From Spirosoma luteum DSM 19990 (GTDB taxonomy: Bacteria; Bacteroidota; Bacteroidia; Cytophagales; Spirosomataceae): a stretch of 64,000 nt of DNA. Within the stretch, counting starts at the first letter, position 1. Every line of letters starts with the position of its first letter. A program made the position numbers and the translations under genes. Below are positions 27,201 to 35,147 of this stretch, piece by piece. A model generated the notes under the pieces. That model made no database searches and was not told the origin of the DNA. It saw only the letters and a list, made by a program, of their open reading frames with translations. The stretch covers positions 119,073 through 183,072 of the forward strand of contig NZ_KB893268.1 in assembly GCF_000374065.1 (NCBI RefSeq). Reading direction: 5' to 3'.

Positions 27201-27608
27201 GCCATTCACATCGGCCATCGACACCCCTGTTTTCCAAGGCCCTTCCCGTCCGGCCACGCCAGCCGTGGCAGTTACGTCGGCAAATGTTAGCTTGCCCGGT
27301 GTTGACCGGTTCAGGTACAGTTGATTGGGTACCATGTTGCCGCTGAAATAAATATCCTCCAGCCCGTCGCCGTTAAGGTCGCCAACGGCTACGCCCCCGC
27401 CATTGTAGAAATACTCGTACATCAGCACGTTGGTGTTGAGGCCCTCGGTCAGGTTATTGGCGAAGGTAACCCCGGTTTGTTCGGGGGTGAGGAGGGTGAA
27501 CAGGGGAGGGGCACTACTGGTCTCTTCCGTATCCTGTTGCTGTTTGTCGGAAGAGCCGCAACCAGTCAGGTAGAGCAGGATAAGAAGGAAGGGGATACGC
27601 GTTTTCAC
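24225..27608 (-). CDS. FG-GAP/VCBS repeat lipoprotein with ASPIC/UnbV domain (CRTAC1-like)
   Basis: A 1127-residue lipoprotein (lipobox L-T-G-C near residue 17). It contains two sets of FG-GAP/VCBS beta-propeller repeats, with many D-x-N-x-D-G-x-x-D calcium-binding loops (for example D-L-N-G-D-G-L-E-D and D-Y-D-N-D-G-W-K-D), separated near residues 540-620 by an ASPIC/UnbV domain with the G-V-G-A-S-V-T-V strand. Such proteins are exported and common beside SusC/SusD pairs in Bacteroidota, where a surface carbohydrate-binding role is suspected but unproven. It lies 212 bases downstream of a SusD gene, with a terminator in between, so it may be on a separate or read-through transcript. Confidence 0.85.
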   Translation of the reverse strand: MKTRIPFLLILLYLTGCGSSDKQQQDTEETSSAPPLFTLLTPEQTGVTFANNLTEGLNTNVLMYEYFYNGGGVAVGDLNGDGLEDIYFSGNMVPNQLYLNRSTPGKLTFADVTATAGVAGREGPWKTGVSMADVNGDGRLDLLLCYSGALPPQKRIPQLFINDGPDAQGVPHFSEQTEQWGLANPGQTTQGTFFDYDRDGDLDLFLLNHNPRLLPVLDPVPTAALLKQSNPEIGVRLYRNTGKRFEDVTERSGLSSSVLSYGLGIGVSDLNADGWPDLYVSNDYTIPDYLYINNQDGTFTNQLKTSVRHTSQFSMGNDVADVNNDALPDIMTLDMLPEDNRRQKLLMAPDNYDKFDLAVSSGFHYQHMRNMLQLNEGVQTGKKSSAKAPLFSEVGQLAGVSGTDWSWSPLLADYDNDGWKDLYVTNGYVRDYTNQDFLKFMTDYMQNRPANFRREDVLDLVHKIPSSNVANYMFRNRGGTPSGEVTFANAGKAWGLTQTANSTGAAYADLDNDGDLDLIVNNTNQPAFIFQNETNKERQHHYLTLQLAGNAPNTQGVGASVTVYRKSQQQYLEQMPTRGYQSGMSFRLHFGLGTDPLIDSLRVVWPTGKQQLLTGVKSDQLLVLREKEANATYRALRPAPALYQEIKTPIPFTDPVNKSSDFKRQTLLVNAQSFNGPCMTRADVNGDGLDDVFVGSSGGQAAALFVQQSSGQFIQKAQPAFETDKLSNNADAVFFDANADGFPDLYVCSGGYGNSEPADPVLQDRVYLNDGKGTFTKSPTAVPNLQTSTSCARVADINGDGKPDLFVGGRVIPGRYPETPKSFLLINDGKGKFIDRTAQLAPQLSTLGMVTDAAWVDLNADRKPELVIVGEWMPVTILGLVNGKLTDQTETYLEKQYSGWWNKLLVDDLNGDGKPDLVIGNQGLNTQCRASETEPAELYFKDFDNNGKVDPILCLYVQGKSYPHATRDEILEQVGMLRHRFTTYDSYSNATLADVFTKEELQDAKKLTANHFQTTLFVSTPTGKLVEKPLPLAVQTSPIFTLTALDYDNDGKKDLLFCGNAVQARLRFGRADANYGLLLRGDGRGNFSAVPQQKAGFDLTGDVRAVLPVNNTLLFGINQQPLRAYQK

Positions 27609-27647
27609 AGAGTTGGGTTTAATTCGGGGTTTTCTACCGCAACGTTG

Positions 27648-27725
27648 CCGACGCCCTCGGCCGTTATGTCCTTACGGGACAGGCATCTGGCTGCGTGCTG
27701 TAGGGACACAACAGCGCAGCGTCGG
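27648..27725. repeat. Imperfect long hairpin, possible dispersed element
   Basis: Outer 7-bp arms (27648-27654 with 27719-27725) and a second 13-bp arm pair with two mismatches (27663-27675 with 27700-27712, GTTATGTCCTTAC). The core resembles dispersed palindromes around a TGTCCCTAC sequence that I associate with Cytophagales genomes. It lies in the leader of the CRTAC1-like gene. Confidence 0.45.
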
Positions 27726-27761
27726 TAGGTGGGTAATTAAACGGATGTTAAAAATACAAAC

Positions 27762-27795
27762 AAAAATGCCAGCACCCACAGGTACCGGCATTTTT
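27762..27795 (-). terminator. Terminator of the SusC/SusD operon
   Basis: Nine-base perfect arms (27762-27770 with 27787-27795) ending in a run of five A/T on each side, 25 bases past the SusD stop on the minus strand. Confidence 0.7.
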
Positions 27796-27819
27796 GAGCA
27801 GTTCGTGCGTTATGAAAGA

Positions 27820-29670
27820 CTAGTAACCGGGGTTCTGCACTAACTTACTGTTCCGGTTAATCTCGTCGCGACTGATGGGCAGGAAGTAAATCTTATCCGC
27901 CCATTTCCGGTTTTCCTTACCCGTTCCCAGATCCTGTACCTTATACGAATACGTGTAGTTTTCTTTACTGTATTTGTAGGTCGTTACCGACTTGCCTGGT
28001 TTAAGTTTTCCGGTGATGATAACAATCTGGGCCTGCCTGCCAAGTGTGGCTGGCGCAGTCATCCACCGGCGAACGTCGTAGAAGCGCTGATCCTCCATGA
28101 ACATCTCCACGTTGCGCTCATTCTGATAGCGGGCTATCAGGGCGGCACCCGTTTCGGTCATGGCAGGCATCCCCACCCGGAACCGGACGGCGTTGATCCA
28201 TTTTTTCGCTTCGGCTTCCTGTCCCAGCATCAGGCACGTTTCAGCATAGTTCAGCACTACTTCCGTAAACCGAATCTGAATCGATGGAATCTCCTGACGG
28301 ATGTTCTGATCCACAATAGACACATCGGTATTAAAGAACTTACGGATGGCGTAGCCCGTCCAGGTACCGTTCCAGTTCTCAATGGTGCTGTTACGCGTAT
28401 CCAGCCCAGAAAATTTGGTAGGGTTGGCTGAGGTACCCACTTCGTACTCACCCATCTGAATCTGCCCGAATGGGTCAATACCAGCGCCATCGGGGGTACG
28501 GGGTTTCCACTGAGCACCATCATACAGAATAGACGCGTAGAAACGGGGATCGCGGTTTTCGTAGGGAGTAGCTGCGTGAGTCGGGTTAGCCCAGTCGAAT
28601 TTGGTGCCATCCATCATCTCATAGTTATCCACCATCTGCTGCGTTGGCTCGGTGGAGGTCCAGCCATGATACCCGTTAGGCTGGTTGTTGCGCGGGAACC
28701 AGGAACCCCAGTCATCTGCCGATGCCCGGATGTAATATTTTAGGAAAATACCGTCGGCCTCACCCCCGTTTTGTGATAAGGACAGGTTCACGTAGTTCTG
28801 CTGTCCTTCGGCTGCCGTAACGGGAGCCGCCAGATTCAGTTTATACCCGTACTGGTTCAGGTCCATCACAGCTTTTGCAGCATCCTGGGCTTTCTTCCAG
28901 CGGGCAGTCCGATCACCACTGACGTAGCCCAGCAGTTCTGGATTAGCGAACCCGGCAATTACGCTCGACTTGGCTTTGGCCGTTGGAATGTCGTGCAGAT
29001 CGCTGGCAGCATACAGAAGCACCCGTGCTTTCAGGGCCATGGAGGCTCCCATCGTTGCCCGACCGGCGGCCATGTTACGGCCCTTCAACAGCGCCGAAGC
29101 TGAATCCAGATCGCTTACAATGGCGTTAACGCACTCCTCGTAAGTATTACGGGCAACGGTAAACTCCGGCTCATCCAGCGTGTAGGGCGTTTTGATGATG
29201 GGAATAGCTCCATAATAACGCAGCAACTGGTTGTAGAAGTAGCCCCGCATAAAGTACATCTCACCGCGCATCCGTCCGGCCAGGTCACCACTGTTATCAA
29301 ACGTGGGCTTGGCTAGTTTTGCCAGGGCAATGTTTGCGGCCCGAATTCGGGCGTAAACGGTTCCCCATTCCATGGTACTTTTAACCGTTCCGGTATTGGA
29401 AGGACTAACGTTCGCTTCGTTTACGTCCTGTTTGCCGAAGCTGTAGAGGGCGTTATCAGTCTGGCAGTCAAAACTCATCTGATCCAGCAGACCATCCCGA
29501 ATGCCATTGTACACATCCGTTACGAAGGCTTCGGAGAGGGCACGGTCGGCCCAAACGGCATCACCCGACACTTTATCGAGGGGTTTGGTATCCAGAAAAT
29601 CGCTGTTACAGGCGATCATCGTTGTGCCCAACAGCAGGCCGAACGATAGACACTTTGCTATATAATTCAT
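27820..29670 (-). CDS. RagB/SusD family nutrient-binding lipoprotein (pair 2)
   Basis: A 616-residue surface lipoprotein (lipobox cysteine at 21, followed by N-S-D-F-L-D-T-K-P-L). It has the SusD N-terminal tetratricopeptide-like helices (M-R-G-E-M-Y-F-M-R-G-Y-F-Y-N-Q-L-L-R-Y-Y-G) and the C-terminal SusD domain ending N-R-N-S-K-L-V-Q-N-P-G-Y. It should cap the SusC barrel encoded 18 bases upstream and bind an oligomeric nutrient. It is strongly similar along its length to the SusD at 33276-35135, so the two pairs arose by tandem duplication. Confidence 0.92.
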   Translation of the reverse strand: MNYIAKCLSFGLLLGTTMIACNSDFLDTKPLDKVSGDAVWADRALSEAFVTDVYNGIRDGLLDQMSFDCQTDNALYSFGKQDVNEANVSPSNTGTVKSTMEWGTVYARIRAANIALAKLAKPTFDNSGDLAGRMRGEMYFMRGYFYNQLLRYYGAIPIIKTPYTLDEPEFTVARNTYEECVNAIVSDLDSASALLKGRNMAAGRATMGASMALKARVLLYAASDLHDIPTAKAKSSVIAGFANPELLGYVSGDRTARWKKAQDAAKAVMDLNQYGYKLNLAAPVTAAEGQQNYVNLSLSQNGGEADGIFLKYYIRASADDWGSWFPRNNQPNGYHGWTSTEPTQQMVDNYEMMDGTKFDWANPTHAATPYENRDPRFYASILYDGAQWKPRTPDGAGIDPFGQIQMGEYEVGTSANPTKFSGLDTRNSTIENWNGTWTGYAIRKFFNTDVSIVDQNIRQEIPSIQIRFTEVVLNYAETCLMLGQEAEAKKWINAVRFRVGMPAMTETGAALIARYQNERNVEMFMEDQRFYDVRRWMTAPATLGRQAQIVIITGKLKPGKSVTTYKYSKENYTYSYKVQDLGTGKENRKWADKIYFLPISRDEINRNSKLVQNPGY

Positions 29671-29688
29671 ACTAGTCTGATTAATCGG

Positions 29689-32600
29689 TTAGAAACTAAC
29701 TGTTACACCCGTGTTGATAACCCGTGCCTGTGGGTAATACTGTCCACTGCTACTGGTTGATTCGGGATCGAAGATGCCCTTCATGGCTGGCGCGTACGTG
29801 GCCAGATTCAGGCCATTGACGTATACCCGCAGGTTGCTCAGGCCAACTTTACTGGCAACAACATCAGGCAGGGTATAGCCAAACTCCAGGTTTTTCAACC
29901 GAACGTAGTCTGTGCTTTTCAGCCAGTAACTGGTACCATTGGAGAAGTACTGGTTGCTACGATCCACAATGCGGGGGTTAACCGTGCTTGGGTTATCCAC
30001 CGTCCAGCGGTTGTCATAGCTGTATTGCAGGAAGTTGCCAATCGTGCCTGATTCGGTTTGCAGGAAGATCTGGCCACCAGCCGATCCCTGGAACAGAATA
30101 CTCAGGTCGAAATTTTTCCAGCGGGCACCCAAGTTCAAACCACCCTGAAAACGGGGCTGGTTGTTGCGGTCGGCCCGTACGCGGTCCTGGGCATCAATTT
30201 TACCATTACCGTCGATGTCCTTGAGCCGCATGTCGCCGGGGCGGAGCAGACTGGCACCAACGCCGGCGTAACTAATGGTGTTGGCATCAATTTCGCCCTG
30301 GGTGGAAAATATGCCATCGTACTGATAGAGCAGGGTTCCGTTTTGATCATTCGGGTTGTTGACGTTGCTCGGAATGGGCTTACCCGTCGAACGCTGCCAC
30401 TCGGGTGCTCCCGGTGTTTCGTCCCAGAAGGTAATCTGGTTCTTGGCATAACCCCCGTTTACGCTCACGTTATACTTGAAATCGCCCGCCTGACCATTGT
30501 AGCCAACCCGGAATTCGTACCCTTTGTTGGTAACCCGACCAATGTTGGTAGCGGGCAGGGTAGCACCGGTTGTTTGCGGGATGGAAGCACTCTTGCGCCA
30601 CAGGATGTTCGACCGTTTGTTCTGGAATACGTCGAACTCGAAGAACACTTTACCATTTAGTAACGATCCCTCCAGACCGATGTCCGAATTGTTGGCAACC
30701 TCCCAGGTCAGAGACGTGTTAGGTACGCCGTTTTCGTATAGTGTCTGCGCTACCTGATTGTTGATTACATAACCCCAGTTTGAATTGACGGGGTCTCCGT
30801 ACGCGTAGGTTGGCAGATAATCATATTCGCGCAGGTTACCGTTGAAGTACACCTGGTCATTACCCAACTGGCCCCAGGATGCCCGGAGTTTCAGCGAACT
30901 GACTGCTGGCAGGGCTTTCTTGAAGAAATCTTCCTCTGAAATACGCCAGCCTGCCGTTACGCCGGGGAAGAAGCCCCAGCGGGAAGAACGGGGAAACATA
31001 TACGAACCATCATACCGCCACAGGAACTCGGCCAGGTATTTTTCTTTAAAGTTGTAACCCGCCCGGCCAAAGTAACTCATCCGGGCCCGTTCCCAGGCTG
31101 CAGTTGTATTGGCTACCTGCTGGGTTTGGCTACCCGCAAACAACTGGTCGATAGCCGACGAGTTGTAATACTGCCGGAAGGCCGAGAAGCCGTTTGAATT
31201 AGACTGCTCTTTGGTAATACCAGCCAGTAAAGTAACAGCGTGACTTGCTCCAAACGTATGGTCGTACGACAGGATACCCGACAGCAGCGAGTTGAACTGA
31301 TCGTTCGTGTACTGATTGAGGGTAGACTGAGCCGGTCCTTTCTGCACCCGCTGAAGCATGGGCTCTTTCGTATTAGGATCGTAGGAAGTGTAATCCCAGC
31401 TATACACAAACCAGGGTGTCTGCCACCGCTTACCCTGCTGAATGTACTTATCCAGGGCTACGCTGGCGGTCAGTTTTAGGCCCGGTATCCAGGGATTGGT
31501 GATGTTTACGCTGGCATTGCTTTGCAGATAATACCGGGTGTCCCGGTCGTAACCCGTAGCGCTGGTCGTAACCAGTACGGGCTGCTGGCCATTCTCGATA
31601 TCGGGAGCCGGTAAACCGTTTGGCCAGAAAGCAGGCTTGTTAGGATAACCCCGCGACAGCATCCGGAAAATAGCACCGGCACCGACCGTTGGGAAGAACC
31701 GATTTTCCTGACGGGCTACTACGCCGGTTACCAGGTTGATATACTTACTGACTTTGGCATCCAAATTCAGGCGGAAGTCATATTGCTTATAACCGGTAGC
31801 CGAATTTTTGTAGTAAGCGTCCTGATTTTGGTAGTTGACCGACGTTAGGTACTTGATATTCTCCGAACCACCCACCAGCTGCAGCGTGTGCCGGGATTGG
31901 GGTGACCAGGTTTTCAGAGCCGCCCCAAACCAATCCGTGTTGGGGTGTCCCCAGGGGTCTGAGCCGTCATTGAATTTCTTGATATCATCGGGTGTGAACG
32001 CTGCTTTGGCAATGGAACCGTTGTCGGGGCGCGTGTAAACGCCGGTTGTGTTAAAGGCATCCAACGCAGGCTTCCAGAACTGCGAAGGCAGATTGTACGC
32101 ATTGATTTCGTTGTTCAACTGGGCATATTCGGCCGCATCTGCCATTTTAGGAATGACCGTTGGCTGACCAAAGCCCTGATTGAAGCTATACGAAAGTTCA
32201 GGTCTGCCCGTTTTTCCCCGCTTGGTTGTAACCAGAATTACGCCGTTAGCCGCCCGCGACCCGTAGATGGCTGCTGAAGCATCTTTCAGTACGGAAATAC
32301 TCTCGATGTCGGCTGGGTTCAGGCGGTCAATACCACCGGCACGAGCCGGCACCCCGTCAATAACAATCAGGGCATCGTTGTTTCCCAATGTGTTGGAACC
32401 CCGAATTCGGATAGCCGCCCCATCATAGCCCGGCTCACCGCTGTTGTTGGTGGCAATAACGCCCGGCATCCGTCCGGCAATGGAGTTCGACAGGTTGACC
32501 GCCGGGGATTTTATCAGTTCGGTGCCTTTTACGGAAGCCACGGCACCCGTTACGGTTTCTTTCTTCTGTTCACCGTATCCCACTACAATAACCTCACTCA

Positions 32601-32976
32601 GCATCTTGTCATCCGATGCCAGGGTCAGGTTAACCGAATTACGGCCGTTGAGGGCTATCTCCTGACTGGTAAAACCAATGTAGGAGAACACCAGCGTCGA
32701 GTTTGGACTGGGCACGTTCAGGGTGTAATCCCCTTCGGCAGAACTGACAGTACCGGTAGTAGTGCCTTTTACCACGATGCTAACGCCGGGTAAAGACTGC
32801 CCCTGGGCATCAACCACCTTCCCGGAAACTTTTGTCTGAGCCATCGCACCAACTGATACAAATAGACTTAGAAACAGAAGCAGACAGAAAGCGCGTTGGT
32901 ACGTCCAGCGGGGCTCCGTAAGGAAGGTGTCGTCGCGTATCGTGCGGACCTTCTGTTGGGTAAATTGTTTTAGCAT
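29689..32976 (-). CDS. SusC/RagA family TonB-dependent receptor (pair 2)
   Basis: A 1095-residue outer-membrane receptor. A carboxypeptidase-like beta domain (K-V-S-G-K-V-V-D-A-Q-G onward) follows the signal peptide, then the plug (V-L-K-D-A-S-A-A-I-Y-G-S-R-A-A-N-G near residue 230) and a 22-strand barrel ending T-G-V-T-V-S-F. Unusually the signal peptide core (F-C-L-L-L-F-L-S-L) starts near residue 30, after a charged N-terminal tail Q-F-T-Q-Q-K-V-R-T-I-R-D-D-T; the only start is at 32976. The tail recurs in the paralogue at 35148-38381. It imports the ligand bound by its SusD using the TonB system. Confidence 0.92.
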   Translation of the reverse strand: MLKQFTQQKVRTIRDDTFLTEPRWTYQRAFCLLLFLSLFVSVGAMAQTKVSGKVVDAQGQSLPGVSIVVKGTTTGTVSSAEGDYTLNVPSPNSTLVFSYIGFTSQEIALNGRNSVNLTLASDDKMLSEVIVVGYGEQKKETVTGAVASVKGTELIKSPAVNLSNSIAGRMPGVIATNNSGEPGYDGAAIRIRGSNTLGNNDALIVIDGVPARAGGIDRLNPADIESISVLKDASAAIYGSRAANGVILVTTKRGKTGRPELSYSFNQGFGQPTVIPKMADAAEYAQLNNEINAYNLPSQFWKPALDAFNTTGVYTRPDNGSIAKAAFTPDDIKKFNDGSDPWGHPNTDWFGAALKTWSPQSRHTLQLVGGSENIKYLTSVNYQNQDAYYKNSATGYKQYDFRLNLDAKVSKYINLVTGVVARQENRFFPTVGAGAIFRMLSRGYPNKPAFWPNGLPAPDIENGQQPVLVTTSATGYDRDTRYYLQSNASVNITNPWIPGLKLTASVALDKYIQQGKRWQTPWFVYSWDYTSYDPNTKEPMLQRVQKGPAQSTLNQYTNDQFNSLLSGILSYDHTFGASHAVTLLAGITKEQSNSNGFSAFRQYYNSSAIDQLFAGSQTQQVANTTAAWERARMSYFGRAGYNFKEKYLAEFLWRYDGSYMFPRSSRWGFFPGVTAGWRISEEDFFKKALPAVSSLKLRASWGQLGNDQVYFNGNLREYDYLPTYAYGDPVNSNWGYVINNQVAQTLYENGVPNTSLTWEVANNSDIGLEGSLLNGKVFFEFDVFQNKRSNILWRKSASIPQTTGATLPATNIGRVTNKGYEFRVGYNGQAGDFKYNVSVNGGYAKNQITFWDETPGAPEWQRSTGKPIPSNVNNPNDQNGTLLYQYDGIFSTQGEIDANTISYAGVGASLLRPGDMRLKDIDGNGKIDAQDRVRADRNNQPRFQGGLNLGARWKNFDLSILFQGSAGGQIFLQTESGTIGNFLQYSYDNRWTVDNPSTVNPRIVDRSNQYFSNGTSYWLKSTDYVRLKNLEFGYTLPDVVASKVGLSNLRVYVNGLNLATYAPAMKGIFDPESTSSSGQYYPQARVINTGVTVSF

Positions 32977-33217
32977 AAGTTTATGGAGTTAACTTTTTGT
33001 AACACCCCCAAAAGTCTGTTTCGTAGTGCTATCTACTTACCGGATTTTACTCAGATTTGACTTTTTTTTACCTTTATTATTATTAAAACTTGGTATAGTT
33101 CAATCAAATGATATTTATCTAATTTGATAAATTTTCACTGTACAACAGGAAATTTAGGCCATGCGCTACCGATTTACCTGCCTAATCTACTACAATTTGA
33201 CTACCACTTGCGTAAAC
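32977..33217. other. AT-rich leader region of SusC pair 2
   Basis: Strongly AT-rich gene-free DNA between the SusD stop of pair 1 and the SusC start of pair 2. A small inverted repeat TCAAAT / ATTTGA lies near 33103-33126. No clear TAnnTTTG box in the minus direction. It probably contains the promoter of pair 2. Confidence 0.45.
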
Positions 33218-33254
33218 ACACAAAAGGCCAGCTCCTCGGGAGCCAGCCTTTTGT
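33218..33254 (-). terminator. Terminator of SusC/SusD pair 1
   Basis: Outer arms CACAAAAGGC and GCCTTTTGTG enclose a second short stem (GGCTCC / GAGC), 22 bases after the SusD stop on the minus strand. It separates the two tandem SusC/SusD operons. Confidence 0.7.
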
Positions 33255-33275
33255 GATGTACCTATTGAGGAGTGA

Positions 33276-35135
33276 TTAGTACCCCGGGTTTTGCAACAGC
33301 TTAGCGTTACGATTCATTTCATCGCGGCCAATGGGCAGGTAATACATTTTGTCAATCCAGGTACGGTTCTCTTTACCGGGATCCGCATCTACTACTTTAT
33401 AGCTGTAGTCGTAGTTGGTGGGGTCGTATTTGTAAAGGCTCACCGTCTTACCCGGTTTGAGCGTGCCTACGATGTTGATGTAATTGGCTTTTCGGCCCAG
33501 CGTTGTGGGGGCAATCATCCATCGGCGGGCATCATGGTACCGCTGCTCTTCAAAGACCATCTCTACACGCCGTTCATTCCGGTACCGCTGGCGCAGCGCA
33601 TCCCCCGACTCGGTGATGGCGGGCATACCCGCCCGGAACCGGACTTTGTTCAGCCATAATTTAGCCTCGGCATCTTCGCCCAGCTCGATACAGGCCTCTG
33701 CATAGTTGAAAAGGGCTTCCGTATAGCGGAAGAAAGGCCAGGGAACTTGCTGGTAGGTGTTCTGGTCGACAATGGCTGGATCGGGATCGATAAACTTACG
33801 CATGTAATAACCCGTGTAACTACCATTCCAGTCCTCTACCGAACTTTTGCGGGTATCCAGACCGGGCTTAAGAACTTTAGCCCCCCCTTCAATTACTTCG
33901 TATTGTCCAGTCTGAATCTGGTTGGCCGGATCCTTGGCTGCTACGTCGGCCGTGCGGGGTTTCCACGGGGCTCCGTCGTACAGAATTGAACTGTAAAGAC
34001 GGGGATCACGGTTGGCGTAAGGCATGCTGGCCGTGGCGGGATCGGACCAGTCAAACTTGGAACCATCAATCATCTCATAATCATCAACCAGCAGCGAGAT
34101 CGGCGTATTTCCGGCCCAGTTATGGTACCCATTAGGGCCGTTGAACAAGCCTTGCTGACCACCCGCTTCCTGCTTGCCATTGATAAACGAACGGGAGAAA
34201 ATAACGTCCTTTTCACCCCCGTTTTTTGAAAGGGCAATGTTCGTGTAGTTCTGCGAACCAACCGCTTTGGTGGCCGGTGCCGTTAAATTGAGCTGCGAGC
34301 CATAGGCGGTCAGGTCAAGTACTGCTTTGGCCGCTGCTTTCGCTTTCTGCCAGCGCTCGGTTCGGCTACCGGTTACGTACCCCAGCAATTCGGGTTTGGC
34401 AAAGGCAGCATGGGCCGTCGATTTCTGTTTAGCGGTAGCGGCATCGTACAGATCGCTGGCGGCATAAGTCAGAATCCGGGCTTTCAGCGCCAGGGCAGCC
34501 CCTTCATTTGCCCGCCCCTTAGCCATCGACAGGCCTTTTAGCAAAGTCGCAGCCTCATCACAATCCTTCACGATGAAGTTGATACACTCCTCCATCGTAT
34601 TGCGGGGTACTGAGTAATCGGCCTCACCTAAACCATAGGCCTTATCAACGATGGGAACTCCTCCGTAATACCGCACCAACTGGTGGTAATAGTAGGCGCG
34701 CAAAAACTTGGTTTCCCCGGTCAGGCGTTCCACAATCTTATTCGTGTTGGCAAAGCCCGGTTTAGCCAGATTCTCCAGGGCGAGGTTAGCCGCCCGAATA
34801 CGTCCGTACATGTTGTTCCAGTCAATCGTTTCGTTGATCCAGCCGGCATCAGCCGGATTGGAACGGGCTTCCGTGATGGTCGTGATGCCCCGACCAGGGT
34901 GGGTGAACATGGTCTCGTCCGTAAGGGAGGCTAACTGTTGTTCGTTAAACCCACCCTGCCCTAAACCGGTATATATGCCCGTAACAAAAGCTTCGGCCAG
35001 CGCGGCATCAGACCATACCGCCGTACTGGCTACCTGATCTAAGGGCTGCGTGTTTACGAAATCATCATTACAGCCGGTGATAGCAATGGAGGCCAGAAAA
35101 GCGGCCAGCGTTATCGTTTTGAATTGTCGTATCAT
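33276..35135 (-). CDS. RagB/SusD family nutrient-binding lipoprotein (pair 1)
   Basis: A 619-residue lipoprotein (lipobox cysteine at 22, then N-D-D-F-V-N-T-Q-P-L). Helical repeats (F-L-R-A-Y-Y-Y-H-Q-L-V-R-Y-Y-G-G-V-P) and the terminal M-N-R-N-A-K-L-L-Q-N-P-G-Y match the SusD family and the paralogue in pair 2 almost position for position. It lies 12 bases after the SusC stop and should act as its surface lid. The ligand cannot be told from sequence, but the near-parallel structure of both pairs suggests related substrates. Confidence 0.92.
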   Translation of the reverse strand: MIRQFKTITLAAFLASIAITGCNDDFVNTQPLDQVASTAVWSDAALAEAFVTGIYTGLGQGGFNEQQLASLTDETMFTHPGRGITTITEARSNPADAGWINETIDWNNMYGRIRAANLALENLAKPGFANTNKIVERLTGETKFLRAYYYHQLVRYYGGVPIVDKAYGLGEADYSVPRNTMEECINFIVKDCDEAATLLKGLSMAKGRANEGAALALKARILTYAASDLYDAATAKQKSTAHAAFAKPELLGYVTGSRTERWQKAKAAAKAVLDLTAYGSQLNLTAPATKAVGSQNYTNIALSKNGGEKDVIFSRSFINGKQEAGGQQGLFNGPNGYHNWAGNTPISLLVDDYEMIDGSKFDWSDPATASMPYANRDPRLYSSILYDGAPWKPRTADVAAKDPANQIQTGQYEVIEGGAKVLKPGLDTRKSSVEDWNGSYTGYYMRKFIDPDPAIVDQNTYQQVPWPFFRYTEALFNYAEACIELGEDAEAKLWLNKVRFRAGMPAITESGDALRQRYRNERRVEMVFEEQRYHDARRWMIAPTTLGRKANYINIVGTLKPGKTVSLYKYDPTNYDYSYKVVDADPGKENRTWIDKMYYLPIGRDEMNRNAKLLQNPGY

Positions 35136-35147
35136 GTTGAAAGTCGA

